Shown piece after piece: positions 17,788 to 28,294 of a stretch of 64,000 bases of DNA (position 1 is the first letter of the stretch; each line of letters opens with the position of its first letter). This DNA comes from JBATTK01 sp049670505 (lineage in GTDB: Bacteria > Bacteroidota > Bacteroidia > Flavobacteriales > Flavobacteriaceae), in the NCBI GenBank assembly GCA_049670505.1, contig JBATTK010000138.1, positions 1 to 64,000 on the forward strand, read 5' to 3'. The notes below the pieces were generated by a model. That model saw nothing but the letters and a program-made list of their open reading frames with translations, ran no database searches and was not told the DNA's origin. The position numbers and the translations under genes are program-made.

Positions 17788-18852
17788 CTACCCCTTCCTT
17801 TCCAACTCGCTCATAACGTCTACCAAAATCCCCACACTTTCCAAAGGGAGGGCGTTGTACATAGAAGCTCTATACCCGCCTACGGAACGATGTCCGTTCA
17901 ATCCGTTTATGCCCGCTTCCTTCAACATAGTGTCAAAAGTATCTTTTAAATTATCATCCGTTAAGTTAAAAGTGGCATTCATATGGGAACGATCTTCTTT
18001 GGCCGCAAAACCGGTAAACATTGGATTTAGTTCAATCTCCGAATACAGCAACTGTGCTTTTTTATCGTTTATTTTCGCTATCGCTTCAATACCCCCAAGA
18101 TTTTTTAGCCATTCCAAGGTTAGCATGGAAACATATACGGGAAATACAGATGGTGTATTGAACATACTATCTTTGCCAATATGTACTTGGTAATTTAACA
18201 TGGAAGGTATTTTTCGGGATACTTTCCCCAAAACATCCTCCTTTACTACAACTAGGGTTGTACCGGCCGGACCCATATTTTTTTGTGCTCCGGCGTAAAT
18301 CAGATCAAATTTTGAAAAATCCAACGGTCTGGAGAAAATATCCGAACTCATATCGCAGATCAGTGGAAAGTCTATTTCCGGAAACTCTTTTACCTGTGTA
18401 CCAAAAATGGTGTTGTTGGAAGTCATGTGCAAATAATCCAACCCCTTGGGAATAGTATATCCCTTTGGTATATAATTGAAGTTTTTATCCTTAGAAGAAG
18501 CTACTTCTACGACCTCACCAAAGAGTTTGGCTTCTTTTATAGCTTTGTCGCTCCAGGTACCTGTATTCAGATATCCGGCTTTATTTTCCAAAAGGTTATA
18601 GGCTACCATTAGAAATTCCAGGCTTGCTCCTCCTTGTAAAAACAGCGCCTGATATCCTTTTCCATCCAATCCCAACAATTCCAGGGCCAAGGAACGTGCG
18701 TTTTCCATTACAGCGACAAAATCCTTGCTTCGGTGCGATATTTCAATAAGGGATAGTCCCAAACCATTAAAATCAATAACAGCTTCGGAAGCTCTTTGCA
18801 TCACTTCTTGCGGCAGTATACACGGGCCTGCGCTAAAATTATGTTTTTTCAT
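17788..18852 (-). CDS. serC: Phosphoserine aminotransferase
   Basis: A 354-residue PLP enzyme making phosphoserine from phosphohydroxypyruvate and glutamate. It begins KKHNFSAGPCILP, has the FLQGGAS phosphate-binding segment, and the PLP lysine is Lys191 in YAGAQKNMGPAG. The C-terminus GHRSVGGYRASMYNALP is typical. It is 137 bp upstream of serA on the same strand and likely cotranscribed or coregulated. Confidence 0.96.
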   Translation of the reverse strand: MKKHNFSAGPCILPQEVMQRASEAVIDFNGLGLSLIEISHRSKDFVAVMENARSLALELLGLDGKGYQALFLQGGASLEFLMVAYNLLENKAGYLNTGTWSDKAIKEAKLFGEVVEVASSKDKNFNYIPKGYTIPKGLDYLHMTSNNTIFGTQVKEFPEIDFPLICDMSSDIFSRPLDFSKFDLIYAGAQKNMGPAGTTLVVVKEDVLGKVSRKIPSMLNYQVHIGKDSMFNTPSVFPVYVSMLTLEWLKNLGGIEAIAKINDKKAQLLYSEIELNPMFTGFAAKEDRSHMNATFNLTDDNLKDTFDTMLKEAGINGLNGHRSVGGYRASMYNALPLESVGILVDVMSELERKG

Positions 18853-18941
18853 ATATGCCGAATTTAATTCTGTATCAAAAATTAGAGGCTAAAGGTCATA
18901 AAAAACATCGGAAGCATTGCTATTGAAACGGAAATATTCTG

Positions 18942-20003
18942 TTATGTTTTTAACAAGAATTCAACAGTATCCATCCCATCGGCATAGTCCGTTAGACCAG
19001 GTCTTTGTGTTTGGCCAAATTGAACCTCGTCCCATAGTACGTTCTCTGAAACAACACATTGCAGTTTTTCCCGGTTTTCCTCCAGTTGCCTCTTTAAGTC
19101 CTCTAACGTATCATAATATTCGAAAAATAAGGTAGCGATAGGGGAGGCATAACTCTCATCTTCCTTGAGCATCAGAAATCCGTTTTCCAACATATTGAAC
19201 TCGCTCATTAAATACACCGCTTTGTTATAATCGTAGTTATTGGCATACTTGTTTTGGTCAATGATCGAATGATACGGATATATGGCTTTGAAGAAAAGGT
19301 CAAAATTATATTCTCTAGGCACAAAAAGCTTGGACACACTACGGCAACCCAATCCATAGTACCTGAAAATATCTTCACCCAAAGCTTCCAGTTGTTCGGG
19401 GGTTTCCTTTCCGGTAAGAACGGCGACCGAATTTCTGTTTTTTCGGATGATATTGGGCTTTTTTCCGAAATAATATTCAAAATAACGCGCAGTATTATTA
19501 CTGCCTGTTGCGATTACGGCATCAAAATTTTCCAACTTTCCCTCTACAAATGATATTTCGTTGGAGAGGGATGGTTCTATATGAACAAGATAGGCCGATA
19601 CAAAGGGTAAGAGCATAGTATCATTGGAAGACAATTTTACCAATACCTTCTTTCCGGTAATCAAGGCTGCCAAAAAATCGTGAAAGCCTACCAAGGGGAT
19701 ATTGCCCGCCATGATCAGGGCAACTACCTTACTTTGGCTGTGTTTCAGATCATAGGGGGATAACCAAGTTTGTAAATGGTCCTTGGTCAATAAATCGCCC
19801 CAATTCCTTATACTAAAAAGGATATTATCTTTGGTAAACCATCCGTTCTCGTGTTTGGCCAAGTTTATCTTTTCATTGAACGATGCAAACCACTTTTCAT
19901 TATTATGAATAGGAGGGGAGGTATGATCATTGTATTCGTAAAACTCCCTGAAGAAGGTTCCAAGTTTAACAAAAGCTTCTATTCTTAATTCAATGGCCGT
20001 CAT
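18942..20003 (-). CDS. Acyl-CoA reductase, LuxC family
   Basis: A 353-residue protein of the LuxC/aldehyde-dehydrogenase superfamily. The nucleophile is probably Cys220 in GLGCRSVSK, with the NAD-site segments MAGNIPLVGFHDF (99-111), VKLSSND (122-128) and ATGSNNTAR (165-173). LuxC enzymes reduce activated fatty acids to aldehydes; in non-luminous Bacteroidota the physiological role is not established. There are no other lux genes. It is divergent from the ferredoxin gene, a common arrangement near serC in relatives. Confidence 0.88.
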   Translation of the reverse strand: MTAIELRIEAFVKLGTFFREFYEYNDHTSPPIHNNEKWFASFNEKINLAKHENGWFTKDNILFSIRNWGDLLTKDHLQTWLSPYDLKHSQSKVVALIMAGNIPLVGFHDFLAALITGKKVLVKLSSNDTMLLPFVSAYLVHIEPSLSNEISFVEGKLENFDAVIATGSNNTARYFEYYFGKKPNIIRKNRNSVAVLTGKETPEQLEALGEDIFRYYGLGCRSVSKLFVPREYNFDLFFKAIYPYHSIIDQNKYANNYDYNKAVYLMSEFNMLENGFLMLKEDESYASPIATLFFEYYDTLEDLKRQLEENREKLQCVVSENVLWDEVQFGQTQRPGLTDYADGMDTVEFLLKT

Positions 20004-20041
20004 TATATTTGTACAAAATTTTATTAGGTACTAACTTTGTG

Positions 20042-20049
20042 CAAAAGTA
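20042..20049 (-). promoter_or_regulatory. -7 element TACTTTTG for the LuxC-like gene
   Basis: On the minus strand this is TACTTTTG, a full match to TAnnTTTG, 39 bp before the start of the acyl-CoA reductase. No -33 TTG was found at the usual distance. Confidence 0.45.
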
Positions 20050-20137
20050 CTAATACAGAATTAAAAATTGCTTTGACAACAATTTGTTATTGGACAAGTT
20101 ATGGATACTGGACCAAGTTCAGCATAAAAAGAAAATT

Positions 20138-20491
20138 ATGGCAATAATTATAACGGATGAATGCATAAATTGTGGGGCTTGCGAACCGGAATGCCCCAAT
20201 ACCGCAATATATGAAGGAGCCGATGAATGGCGATATAGCGATGGCACTTCCTTAAAGGGCGATGTGGTATTGCCAGATGGAAAAGCCGTAAACGCGGATG
20301 AAGTACAGGAACCTGTAAGTGATGAAATTTATTATATATCGCCAGACAAATGTACGGAGTGCATGGGTTTTCATGAAGAACCCCAATGTGCGGCGGTATG
20401 CCCGGTAGATTGTTGTGTCCCCGATGAAGATCGTGTAGAGACCGAAGAAGAACTATTGGGCAAACAACGTTTTATGCATCCGGAAGAGTAG
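20138..20491 (+). CDS. 4Fe-4S dicluster ferredoxin
   Basis: A 117-residue ferredoxin. The start is the ATG of MAIIITDECINC, since upstream residues are not family-like. Cluster one uses Cys9, Cys12, Cys15 and Cys19; the second set is in CTECMGFHEEPQCAAVCPVDC-type spacing near residues 70-90, with an insertion between its first cysteines as in YfhL/FdxA-like ferredoxins. It carries electrons in the cytoplasm; the acyl-CoA reductase is divergently transcribed next to it, but a functional link is not shown. Confidence 0.92.
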   Translation: MAIIITDECINCGACEPECPNTAIYEGADEWRYSDGTSLKGDVVLPDGKAVNADEVQEPVSDEIYYISPDKCTECMGFHEEPQCAAVCPVDCCVPDEDRVETEEELLGKQRFMHPEE

Positions 20492-20504
20492 GGGGGACTT
20501 TCGG

Positions 20505-21983
20505 CTAATTTTCCAAAGCGCCAAAATTCTTCATTTCGTTCAAAGGAGCTATAACTTTACTGTTTTGCCAAATAGTAGGGTCATATTTTTGCAAAAGTCG
20601 GTAGGTGACATTTTCTTTCTCCTCAAAGGTTTTGTAAGCACCCGATATCATTTCGGAGCTGTTGATAAATAATAGTTCTTCCTTATTGCGGGCGCTGCCC
20701 TCAATTTTAAATTCAAAGGCCACCTTGTTTTTTTCTTTGCTATTTTCTATAAATTTTACAGGGCGGTTTACATAAAAGTAACTTCCCTCTTCTTGTTTAA
20801 TATAGTAAGGGGAGTAGGTGCCATTTTCATTTTTTTGGTATATAATAGTACCTTTTTTTGCATTTTCAATGTACTTAACGCCTAATATTAGTTTTAGGTT
20901 TACTTTTTCACCCCGTTTTCCCTTGGCAAATGCATAATCTGTTTTTATGATGGCATAGTTCCCATCGGAAACATACAGCTTGCCCGTAAATTTTGCTTTT
21001 GCCCTTTTGGGATAGAATTGAATGACATAAATGAGTTCATCATTAAAGTAAACTGCATCTTGAAACGAATACATATAAAAATCCGGATTCAGAATTTTAT
21101 TCAGAAAAGAGCCGTCATAAAACTGGGAGCCCTTAAGAATACCATGGGTGGCCGACTTCAGTTCGGAAATGGCATATTCGTTTTTGGATTTTTCACTTTT
21201 AGCATCGTTCAAGGACAAAGAATCCTCTATTTTGAAAAGACCTGTTTTTAGTTTATATGTTTTGGTCGTATCCAGATATTTTAAAATAATATGCTGCGCC
21301 CTTTTCTGAACGTTTTCTATGGAAAAATCCTTTTTACTATCAATTAATTTGGTTGCTTTTTCAACGGAGAGTTTAGCATTTTCCCTATCCTCGACCCAAA
21401 GATTACCTTTAAAATCCACAAACTGTATCGCTTTACTGGCCATAATATCGTCGGCAAGCGCATCCAAGCTGGTATTGGCATTATACAATTGTGTTTTCTC
21501 TACATGGGACGCCTTTTCCACCTCTAGGTCTAGGGTATTGAAATCTATTTGTGATGTTTCCCGGTAAAATAGCTCATGTTTTACAGGTGCTGCCCTGTAG
21601 TTTTCTTGTAATCGGGCCCTGACTTTGCGTAGAATTGCATCTGCATTTGGGGTTTTATTACTTACAAAAACTTCATCTAATTGAAGGGCGGCCTCCTGAA
21701 GCGTTATGATACCATTATTTTCCGTTATAGAACCAATAGGAACCATCACTTTTGTATATCCTAAGCAGGAAACGGTCAAATATGTTATTTCTTGATTTTC
21801 CAAATTGATGGTAAAAAAACCTTCTTCATTGGAAATAACCCCTTTGGTTTCATCTATTTGTACCGTTGCATAGGGAATGGGATTTCTAGTGTTAAGGTCA
21901 AGTATTCGACCACTGAAATCTTGGGCGATCAGGGAATTGAACGCTAAAACCAAAAAACCACATAAAATCAAATTTTTATACAT
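20505..21983 (-). CDS. Carboxypeptidase-regulatory-like outer-envelope protein
   Basis: A 492-residue exported protein. Signal peptide to about residue 20 (SLIAQ), then a carboxypeptidase-regulatory-like domain (SGRILDLNTRNPIPYATV and SNEEGFFTINL, about 24-100), then a long region with RKVRARLQENY and LFYRET, as found in DUF5686-like and related Bacteroidota proteins. It lacks a recognisable TonB plug. A role in outer-membrane or surface assembly is possible but unproven. Its stop is 13 bp from the convergent ferredoxin stop. Confidence 0.8.
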   Translation of the reverse strand: MYKNLILCGFLVLAFNSLIAQDFSGRILDLNTRNPIPYATVQIDETKGVISNEEGFFTINLENQEITYLTVSCLGYTKVMVPIGSITENNGIITLQEAALQLDEVFVSNKTPNADAILRKVRARLQENYRAAPVKHELFYRETSQIDFNTLDLEVEKASHVEKTQLYNANTSLDALADDIMASKAIQFVDFKGNLWVEDRENAKLSVEKATKLIDSKKDFSIENVQKRAQHIILKYLDTTKTYKLKTGLFKIEDSLSLNDAKSEKSKNEYAISELKSATHGILKGSQFYDGSFLNKILNPDFYMYSFQDAVYFNDELIYVIQFYPKRAKAKFTGKLYVSDGNYAIIKTDYAFAKGKRGEKVNLKLILGVKYIENAKKGTIIYQKNENGTYSPYYIKQEEGSYFYVNRPVKFIENSKEKNKVAFEFKIEGSARNKEELLFINSSEMISGAYKTFEEKENVTYRLLQKYDPTIWQNSKVIAPLNEMKNFGALEN

Positions 21984-22388
21984 GCATAGGGGCTTTGAGT
22001 AGAATAGACGACCAACACTTGAAATTGTTACGGTAAAAGGCTATAAAATCGATTAATACTGATTTTCCTAAGCGTAAGATTATTGCCATGGGATGGGCAT
22101 CCAGTATTGAGTATTGAGGTAATGAGTATTAAGTATTCAGTTTCCGGTTTCTGTTCTTTTATCTTTTTTCCTTTGTCTTCCGGAAAAAATGACGTTCGGC
22201 GGTCGTATTTCCAGTTATCCAGCTTCCAGTTTCTAGTTTCCGTTCTTTCGTCTTTTCTCTTTCATCTTTTATCCTTTGTCCTTTAAGGGGATTCCAATAC
22301 TGTAATTTATATTTTTATAAGAGGATGCTTTTAGGGTAGTATTTTAAAAACTTCAGCTTATCTTTGCCCACATTTTCAATCAGAATTT
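21984..22388. other. 405-bp spacer with low-complexity repeats
   Basis: About 22095-22290 consists of degenerate words such as CAGTATTGAGTATT, TTCCAGTTTC and CTTTTATCCTTTGTC, of the same style as 9090-9280 and 30540-30600. No gene is credible here; a short frame at 22083-22286 is repeat-derived. The right end holds the ychF promoter. Confidence 0.6.
22359..22366 (+). promoter_or_regulatory. -7 element TATCTTTG for ychF
   Basis: A full TAnnTTTG match 23 bp before the ychF ATG, leaving a short leader. No clear -33 element was seen. Confidence 0.55.
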
Positions 22389-23483
22389 ATGAAAGCAGGT
22401 ATCGTAGGATTGCCCAATGTGGGTAAATCCACTCTTTTTAATTGTTTGTCCAATGCCAAGGCCCAGAGTGCCAACTTCCCTTTTTGTACCATTGAACCTA
22501 ATATAGGGGTGGTAAATGTGCCGGATTCCCGATTGGAAAAATTGGAAGAATTGGTAGATCCGGAACGTGTTGTGCCGGCTACGGTAGAAATAGTAGATAT
22601 TGCCGGATTGGTAAAAGGCGCTAGCAAAGGAGAAGGGCTTGGAAATCAGTTTTTGGGAAATATTCGCGAAACGGATGCTATTCTGCACGTGCTCCGCTGT
22701 TTTGATAATGACAATATTGTTCATGTAGATGGTTCCGTAGATCCCATTAGGGATAAGGAAACCATAGATATGGAATTGCAGTTAAAGGATTTGGAAACGG
22801 TAGAGAAAAAACTGGATAAAGTTAAACGTGCCGCCAAGACTGGGAATAAAGATGCCCAAAAAGAAGAGGCCGTATTATTAAAAATAAAGGAAGGACTGGA
22901 AGCAGGGACATCCGTACGTGCCATATCCATTGAAAAAGCGGAGCGACAAGAGTTTGTAAAACCGCTACAATTCATTACGGACAAACCGGTAATGTATGTT
23001 TGCAATGTGGATGAGGAAGCGGCCGTAGACGGGAATGCGTATGTAGGACAAGTGAAGGATGCCGTTGCCAACGAACATGCGGAAGTCATAGTTCTTGCCG
23101 TGGGTACCGAAGCTGATATTACCGAGTTGGATACATATGAAGAACGCCAGATGTTCTTGGAAGACCTAGGCCTAAAAGAGCCGGGTTCCGCCAAACTGAT
23201 ACGTGGGGCCTATAGCCTACTGAATCTGGAGACCTATTTTACGGCAGGGGTGAAGGAAGTAAGGGCCTGGACCATTCCTATAGGAGCTACCGCCCCGCAG
23301 GCGGCGGGAGTTATTCATACCGATTTTGAAAAGGGCTTTATACGGGCAGAAGTCATTTCCTATGCCGATTATGTAGCCTACGGCAGTGAAACCAAAGTGA
23401 AAGAGGCCGGTAAAATGCGAGTGGAAGGCAAGGACTATATAGTTAAGGATGGTGACGTTATGCATTTTAGGTTCAATGTCTAA
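22389..23483 (+). CDS. ychF: Redox-regulated ribosome-associated ATPase YchF
   Basis: A 364-residue OBG-family P-loop protein. The G1 loop is GLPNVGKST (7-15), the G3 region includes VDIAGLVKGAS, the G4-like position is NVDE (typical of YchF, which prefers ATP over GTP), and a TGS domain closes the protein (about 280-364). Known members bind ribosomes and modulate stress responses. The length is standard and the gene is transcribed alone. Confidence 0.96.
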   Translation: MKAGIVGLPNVGKSTLFNCLSNAKAQSANFPFCTIEPNIGVVNVPDSRLEKLEELVDPERVVPATVEIVDIAGLVKGASKGEGLGNQFLGNIRETDAILHVLRCFDNDNIVHVDGSVDPIRDKETIDMELQLKDLETVEKKLDKVKRAAKTGNKDAQKEEAVLLKIKEGLEAGTSVRAISIEKAERQEFVKPLQFITDKPVMYVCNVDEEAAVDGNAYVGQVKDAVANEHAEVIVLAVGTEADITELDTYEERQMFLEDLGLKEPGSAKLIRGAYSLLNLETYFTAGVKEVRAWTIPIGATAPQAAGVIHTDFEKGFIRAEVISYADYVAYGSETKVKEAGKMRVEGKDYIVKDGDVMHFRFNV

Positions 23484-23710
23484 ACCGGAGTGCTAGCGAA
23501 TACAAATAGCATTTACCCCTTCTAATCTGCTAGGAAAAGCCGCTTTTATATTTTCTATGATATTTTAGATGGGAACTTGGAAATTATCCTTGGATTCCCT
23601 ATTATATCAACAAAACCTATGTTTCTTTGTTAATTACTTTAACGGGTATAGGTTTTATCTTTTTACAACACTTGTTATATTAGCGACCATTAGCTTTATA
23701 ACCCCGATTT

Positions 23711-25573
23711 ATGGCAAGAGACACCCAATATACAGAAGATAACATACGTTCGCTAGACTGGAAGGAGCATATCCGTATGCGTCCCGGTATGTATATTGGT
23801 AAACTCGGAGATGGCTCGTCCGCGGATGACGGTATCTATATACTTTTAAAAGAAGTTATCGATAACTGCATTGACGAATTTGTTATGGGTGCGGGAAAAA
23901 CCATAGAAATTGCCATTAAGGACAGTGTGGTACAGGTACGGGATTATGGTCGTGGTATTCCCTTGGGGAAAGTAGTGGATGTGGTTTCTAAAATGAATAC
24001 GGGCGGTAAGTACGACTCTAGGGCGTTTAAGAAATCCGTAGGCCTTAATGGGGTAGGTACCAAAGCGGTAAACGCACTTTCTTCCTTCTTTAAAGTAGAA
24101 TCTTCCAGGGAAAATAAAATAAAGTCGGCCGAATTTCATCAAGGAAATTTAGTGACCGAAGAAGGACCAACGGAAACTTCCAAACGTAAAGGGACCAAAG
24201 TGTCTTTTGCTCCTGATGAAACCATCTTCAAAAAATATAAATATAGGAATGAGTATGTAGAACGCATGCTTTGGAACTATGTGTATCTTAATCCGGGCCT
24301 CACCATAGTTTTTAACGGGGAAAAGTTTCATTCGGAAAATGGGTTGAAAGACCTTCTGGAAAACAATAACAGCGCGGATGACATGCTGTATCCGATTATC
24401 CATTTGAAGGGCAACGATATAGAGGTAGCAATAACACACAGTAAAACGCAATATAGCGAGGAATACCATTCCTTTGTGAACGGACAGCACACCACCCAGG
24501 GCGGTACGCATCAGGCTGCCTTTCGTGAAGCTTTGGTAAGGACAATACGTGATTATTACGGAAAAAATTATGAGGCATCCGATATCCGGAAATCCATTAT
24601 ATCCGCTATTTCCATAAAAGTGATGGAGCCCGTTTTTGAGAGTCAGACCAAAACAAAGCTGGGCTCAACGGATATGGGCGGGGGAATGCCCACGGTACGT
24701 ACCTACATCAATGATTTTGTAGGGAAGTATCTGGATAATTACCTACATAAGAATCCAGATACCGCCGAAAAATTACAGCGTAAGATCATGCAGGCGGAAA
24801 AGGAACGAAAAGATCTTTCCGGTATCCGGAAACTGGCCCGGGAAAGGGCCAAGAAAGCTAGCTTACATAATAAAAAGTTACGGGACTGCCGTGTTCATTT
24901 GGCCGATATGAAAAACGACAGGCGCTTGGAAAGTACACTGTTCATTACCGAGGGCGATTCCGCATCCGGTTCCATTACTAAATCGCGCGATGTAAATACA
25001 CAGGCTGTTTTTAGCCTTAGGGGAAAGCCTTTGAACTCCTATGGAATGTCCAAAAAAATCGTTTATGAGAACGAAGAGTTCAATTTATTGCAGGCTGCAT
25101 TGAATATTGAGGACTCCATGGAGGACCTACGCTATAACAATATTGTTATCGCAACGGATGCGGATGTAGACGGAATGCATATACGTTTATTGCTCATTAC
25201 CTTCTTCCTTCAATTTTTTCCGGAACTGATCAAGGAAAATCACCTATATATTTTACAGACCCCCTTGTTCAGGGTTAGAAATAAAAAGGAAACGATCTAT
25301 TGTTACAGTGAAGAAGAAAAAAGGGAAGCTTTGGAAAAGCTGTCCGGCAAACCGGAGATTACCCGATTCAAGGGATTGGGGGAAATTTCCCCCGATGAGT
25401 TTAGACATTTTATAGGGGACGATATCCGCTTGGAGCCCGTGATGCTGGATAAGGCAATGTCCATAGAGCAATTGCTCAGTTTTTATATGGGAAAAAACAC
25501 ACCGGACCGACAAAAATTTATCATTAACAATCTTAAAGTTGAGATTGACTTAATAGAAGAAAACCAATTATAA
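23711..25573 (+). CDS. parE: DNA topoisomerase IV subunit B
   Basis: A 620-residue type IIA topoisomerase ATPase subunit. The GHKL ATP site is visible in LKEVIDNCIDEF (47-58), DYGRGIPLG and GLNGVGTKAVNALS; the TOPRIM part has TEGDSASGS and DADVDGMHIR. It pairs with the parC homologue 26 bp downstream, so the assignment is Topo IV rather than gyrase. The enzyme decatenates replicated chromosomes. The family name is firm; ParE versus GyrB rests on length and gene pairing. Confidence 0.93.
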   Translation: MARDTQYTEDNIRSLDWKEHIRMRPGMYIGKLGDGSSADDGIYILLKEVIDNCIDEFVMGAGKTIEIAIKDSVVQVRDYGRGIPLGKVVDVVSKMNTGGKYDSRAFKKSVGLNGVGTKAVNALSSFFKVESSRENKIKSAEFHQGNLVTEEGPTETSKRKGTKVSFAPDETIFKKYKYRNEYVERMLWNYVYLNPGLTIVFNGEKFHSENGLKDLLENNNSADDMLYPIIHLKGNDIEVAITHSKTQYSEEYHSFVNGQHTTQGGTHQAAFREALVRTIRDYYGKNYEASDIRKSIISAISIKVMEPVFESQTKTKLGSTDMGGGMPTVRTYINDFVGKYLDNYLHKNPDTAEKLQRKIMQAEKERKDLSGIRKLARERAKKASLHNKKLRDCRVHLADMKNDRRLESTLFITEGDSASGSITKSRDVNTQAVFSLRGKPLNSYGMSKKIVYENEEFNLLQAALNIEDSMEDLRYNNIVIATDADVDGMHIRLLLITFFLQFFPELIKENHLYILQTPLFRVRNKKETIYCYSEEEKREALEKLSGKPEITRFKGLGEISPDEFRHFIGDDIRLEPVMLDKAMSIEQLLSFYMGKNTPDRQKFIINNLKVEIDLIEENQL

Positions 25574-25599
25574 ACCAATACAATATGTAGTTTCCCTTT

Positions 25600-28227
25600 A
25601 TGGAAGAGGATGAAGATGTGAACGGAGCATTTAATGAAAATTCGATGGATTCCCAAGAAGCCCTTACCAAGGTTACGGGAATGTATAAGGATTGGTTTCT
25701 GGATTATGCTTCCTATGTAATTTTGGAACGTGCCGTTCCTGCGATCGAGGATGGCTTTAAACCGGTTCAGCGTAGGATTATGCACGCCCTTAAGGAGTTG
25801 GATGATGGCAGGTACAATAAAGTGGCCAATGTAGTGGGACATACCATGCAGTACCATCCCCACGGGGATGCCAGTATTGCGGATGCCATGGTGCAGATCG
25901 GGCAGAAAGACCTGTTGATAGATACCCAGGGAAACTGGGGGAACATATTAACAGGGGATAGGGCGGCGGCATCACGTTATATAGAGGCCCGCTTGTCCAA
26001 GTTTGGTCTGGAAGTTGTTTTTAGTCCTAAAATAACGGAATGGCAACTTTCCTATGATGGGCGGAAAAAGGAACCGGTGAACCTTCCGGTCAAATTCCCT
26101 TTATTACTGGCCCAGGGCGCTGAAGGGATTGCCGTTGGCCTCTCTACCAAGGTATTGCCCCATAACTTTATAGAGTTGATCGATGCTTCTATAAAGCACC
26201 TTAAGGGACAGCGTTTTAAACTATATCCGGATTTTCCAACGGCCGGCATCATTGATGTCGTCAATTACAACGATGGTCTGCGCGGAGGTAAGATACGGGT
26301 AAGAGCCAGAATTTCACAACTAGATAAAAATACATTGGTTATCAATGAAATACCTCATGGAACCAATACTTCTTCTTTAATAGATTCTATTCTTAAGGCG
26401 AATGATAAAGGGAAGATAAAAATTAAAAAAATAGAGGATAACACCGCTGCGGAAGTAGAGATTTTGGTCCATTTGCCAAGCGGTATATCCCCGGATAAAA
26501 CCATCGATGCACTGTATGCCTTCACGGCCTGCGAAAGTAGTATTTCGCCTTTGGGCTGTATTATTGAGGATAACAAACCTTTGTTTATAGGGGTTACCGA
26601 AATGTTGGTACGCTCTACTGATTATACGGTAGAGCTGTTAAAGGCAGAATTGGAACTGCAATTGAGGGAGTTGGAGGAACAATGGCATTACGCTTCTTTG
26701 GAACGGATCTTTATCGAGAATAGGATATACAGGGACATTGAGGAGGAAGAAACCTGGGAAGGGGTGATCGCGGCCATAGACAAGGGGCTAAAACCCTTTA
26801 CCAAGAATTTGAAAAGAGCGGTAACCGAAGAAGATATTACCCGACTTACCGAAATCCGTATCAAGCGTATTTCCAAATTTGACTTGGATAAGGCCCAGCA
26901 GCAAATCGAAAGCTTGGAAGAGAAAATAGCCCAAGTAAAACACAATTTGGCCAACTTAACGGATTTTGCCATTGATTATTTCAAGAATCTTAAGACGAAA
27001 TACGGCAAGGGCAGGGAGCGCAAATCCGAAATTAGGATATTCGATGATATAGAGGCCACTAAAGTCGTTATTAGAAATACAAAACTCTATGTAAACAGGG
27101 AAGAAGGTTTTGTAGGCACTTCATTGAAACGGGACGAATACGTGACCGATTGTAGCGATATCGATGATATTATCGCCTTTACCAAAGATGGTAAAATGAT
27201 GGTGACCAAGGTAGATTCCAAAACCTTTGTAGGGAAAAATATCATCCATGTGGCCGTATTTAAGAAACGTGACAAGCGCACCACTTACAATATGATATAC
27301 AAGGATGGCAAAGGAGGTCCGGGCTATATCAAACGTTTTAATGTTACCAGTATAACCAGGGACAAAATATACGACCTTACCAATGGAAAAACGCTTTCCG
27401 ATGTACTCTACTTTTCAGCTAACCCCAATGGGGAAGCAGAGGTGATAACCGTCAATCTAAGACAGGCGGGGAGTATCAAAAAACTGAAATGGGATCTGGA
27501 TTTTGCCGATGTACTCATAAAGGGCAGGGCTTCCAAGGGAAATTTGGTGACCAAGTATACCATAAAACGCATTGAGCTCAAGGAGAAAGGCGTTTCTACC
27601 CTACAACCAAGAAAAATATGGTTCGATGATATTGTACGCCGCTTAAACGTAGATGGAAGAGGAGAATTGTTGGGAGAATTTAGAGGGGAAGACTTGTTGT
27701 TGGTAGTTACCCAAAAAGGAATAGTCAAAACGGTACCCCCTAACCTTTCCTCACGTTTTGAGGAGGACATGATCGTTCTGGAAAAGTGGAATCCCAATAA
27801 ACCCCTGTCGGCCATATACTATGAGGGCGAAAAAGAGCGTTATTATATCAAAAGGTTTTTAGTAGAGAACGAAAACAAAGAAGAACTCATTATTTCGGAA
27901 CATCCAAAATCTTTCCTGGAATTGATCTCAACAGATTGGAGACCTGTAGCGGAAATAGAATTTAGCAAGCCAAGGGGTAAAGATGCTAAGCCAAACCAAA
28001 CAATTGATTTAGAGAGTTTTATAGCCATTAAAGGGATTAAAGCTTTAGGCAATCAGTTGACAAATGACAAGGTCAAAAGTGTGAATCCCCTAACTCCCTT
28101 GCCCTACGAGGAACCAGCTGCGCAAAGCACTAATGAAATTGAGGTGATAGATGAAGAAAATGTTGTTCCCGATGAAGAAAATGACACGTTAAATAATGAA
28201 GACTCCGACCAACCAACACTTTTTTAG
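25600..28227 (+). CDS. parC: DNA topoisomerase IV subunit A
   Basis: An 875-residue breakage-reunion subunit. The active-site tyrosine is Tyr127 in AAASRYIEARLS, preceded by the QRRIMHALKE and HPHGDAS segments. The C-terminal half has degenerate beta-pinwheel repeats without an obvious GyrA-box, and the last ~50 residues are very acidic (EEENDTLNNEDSD). The gene is 26 bp after parE, forming the standard operon. Quinolone-determining residues near 80-90 could be read from this region. Confidence 0.94.
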   Translation: MEEDEDVNGAFNENSMDSQEALTKVTGMYKDWFLDYASYVILERAVPAIEDGFKPVQRRIMHALKELDDGRYNKVANVVGHTMQYHPHGDASIADAMVQIGQKDLLIDTQGNWGNILTGDRAAASRYIEARLSKFGLEVVFSPKITEWQLSYDGRKKEPVNLPVKFPLLLAQGAEGIAVGLSTKVLPHNFIELIDASIKHLKGQRFKLYPDFPTAGIIDVVNYNDGLRGGKIRVRARISQLDKNTLVINEIPHGTNTSSLIDSILKANDKGKIKIKKIEDNTAAEVEILVHLPSGISPDKTIDALYAFTACESSISPLGCIIEDNKPLFIGVTEMLVRSTDYTVELLKAELELQLRELEEQWHYASLERIFIENRIYRDIEEEETWEGVIAAIDKGLKPFTKNLKRAVTEEDITRLTEIRIKRISKFDLDKAQQQIESLEEKIAQVKHNLANLTDFAIDYFKNLKTKYGKGRERKSEIRIFDDIEATKVVIRNTKLYVNREEGFVGTSLKRDEYVTDCSDIDDIIAFTKDGKMMVTKVDSKTFVGKNIIHVAVFKKRDKRTTYNMIYKDGKGGPGYIKRFNVTSITRDKIYDLTNGKTLSDVLYFSANPNGEAEVITVNLRQAGSIKKLKWDLDFADVLIKGRASKGNLVTKYTIKRIELKEKGVSTLQPRKIWFDDIVRRLNVDGRGELLGEFRGEDLLLVVTQKGIVKTVPPNLSSRFEEDMIVLEKWNPNKPLSAIYYEGEKERYYIKRFLVENENKEELIISEHPKSFLELISTDWRPVAEIEFSKPRGKDAKPNQTIDLESFIAIKGIKALGNQLTNDKVKSVNPLTPLPYEEPAAQSTNEIEVIDEENVVPDEENDTLNNEDSDQPTLF

Positions 28228-28294
28228 ACGATAATGAATAGCCTGTCCGCCTTTTTTATTAAATATAACTATATTCGCAAAAAATCTCCCGTTT

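Noticed and set aside
18942..20003. A bioluminescence operon
   Set aside because: Only the LuxC-like reductase is present; luxA, luxB, luxD and luxE are absent, and lone LuxC homologues are common in Bacteroidota.
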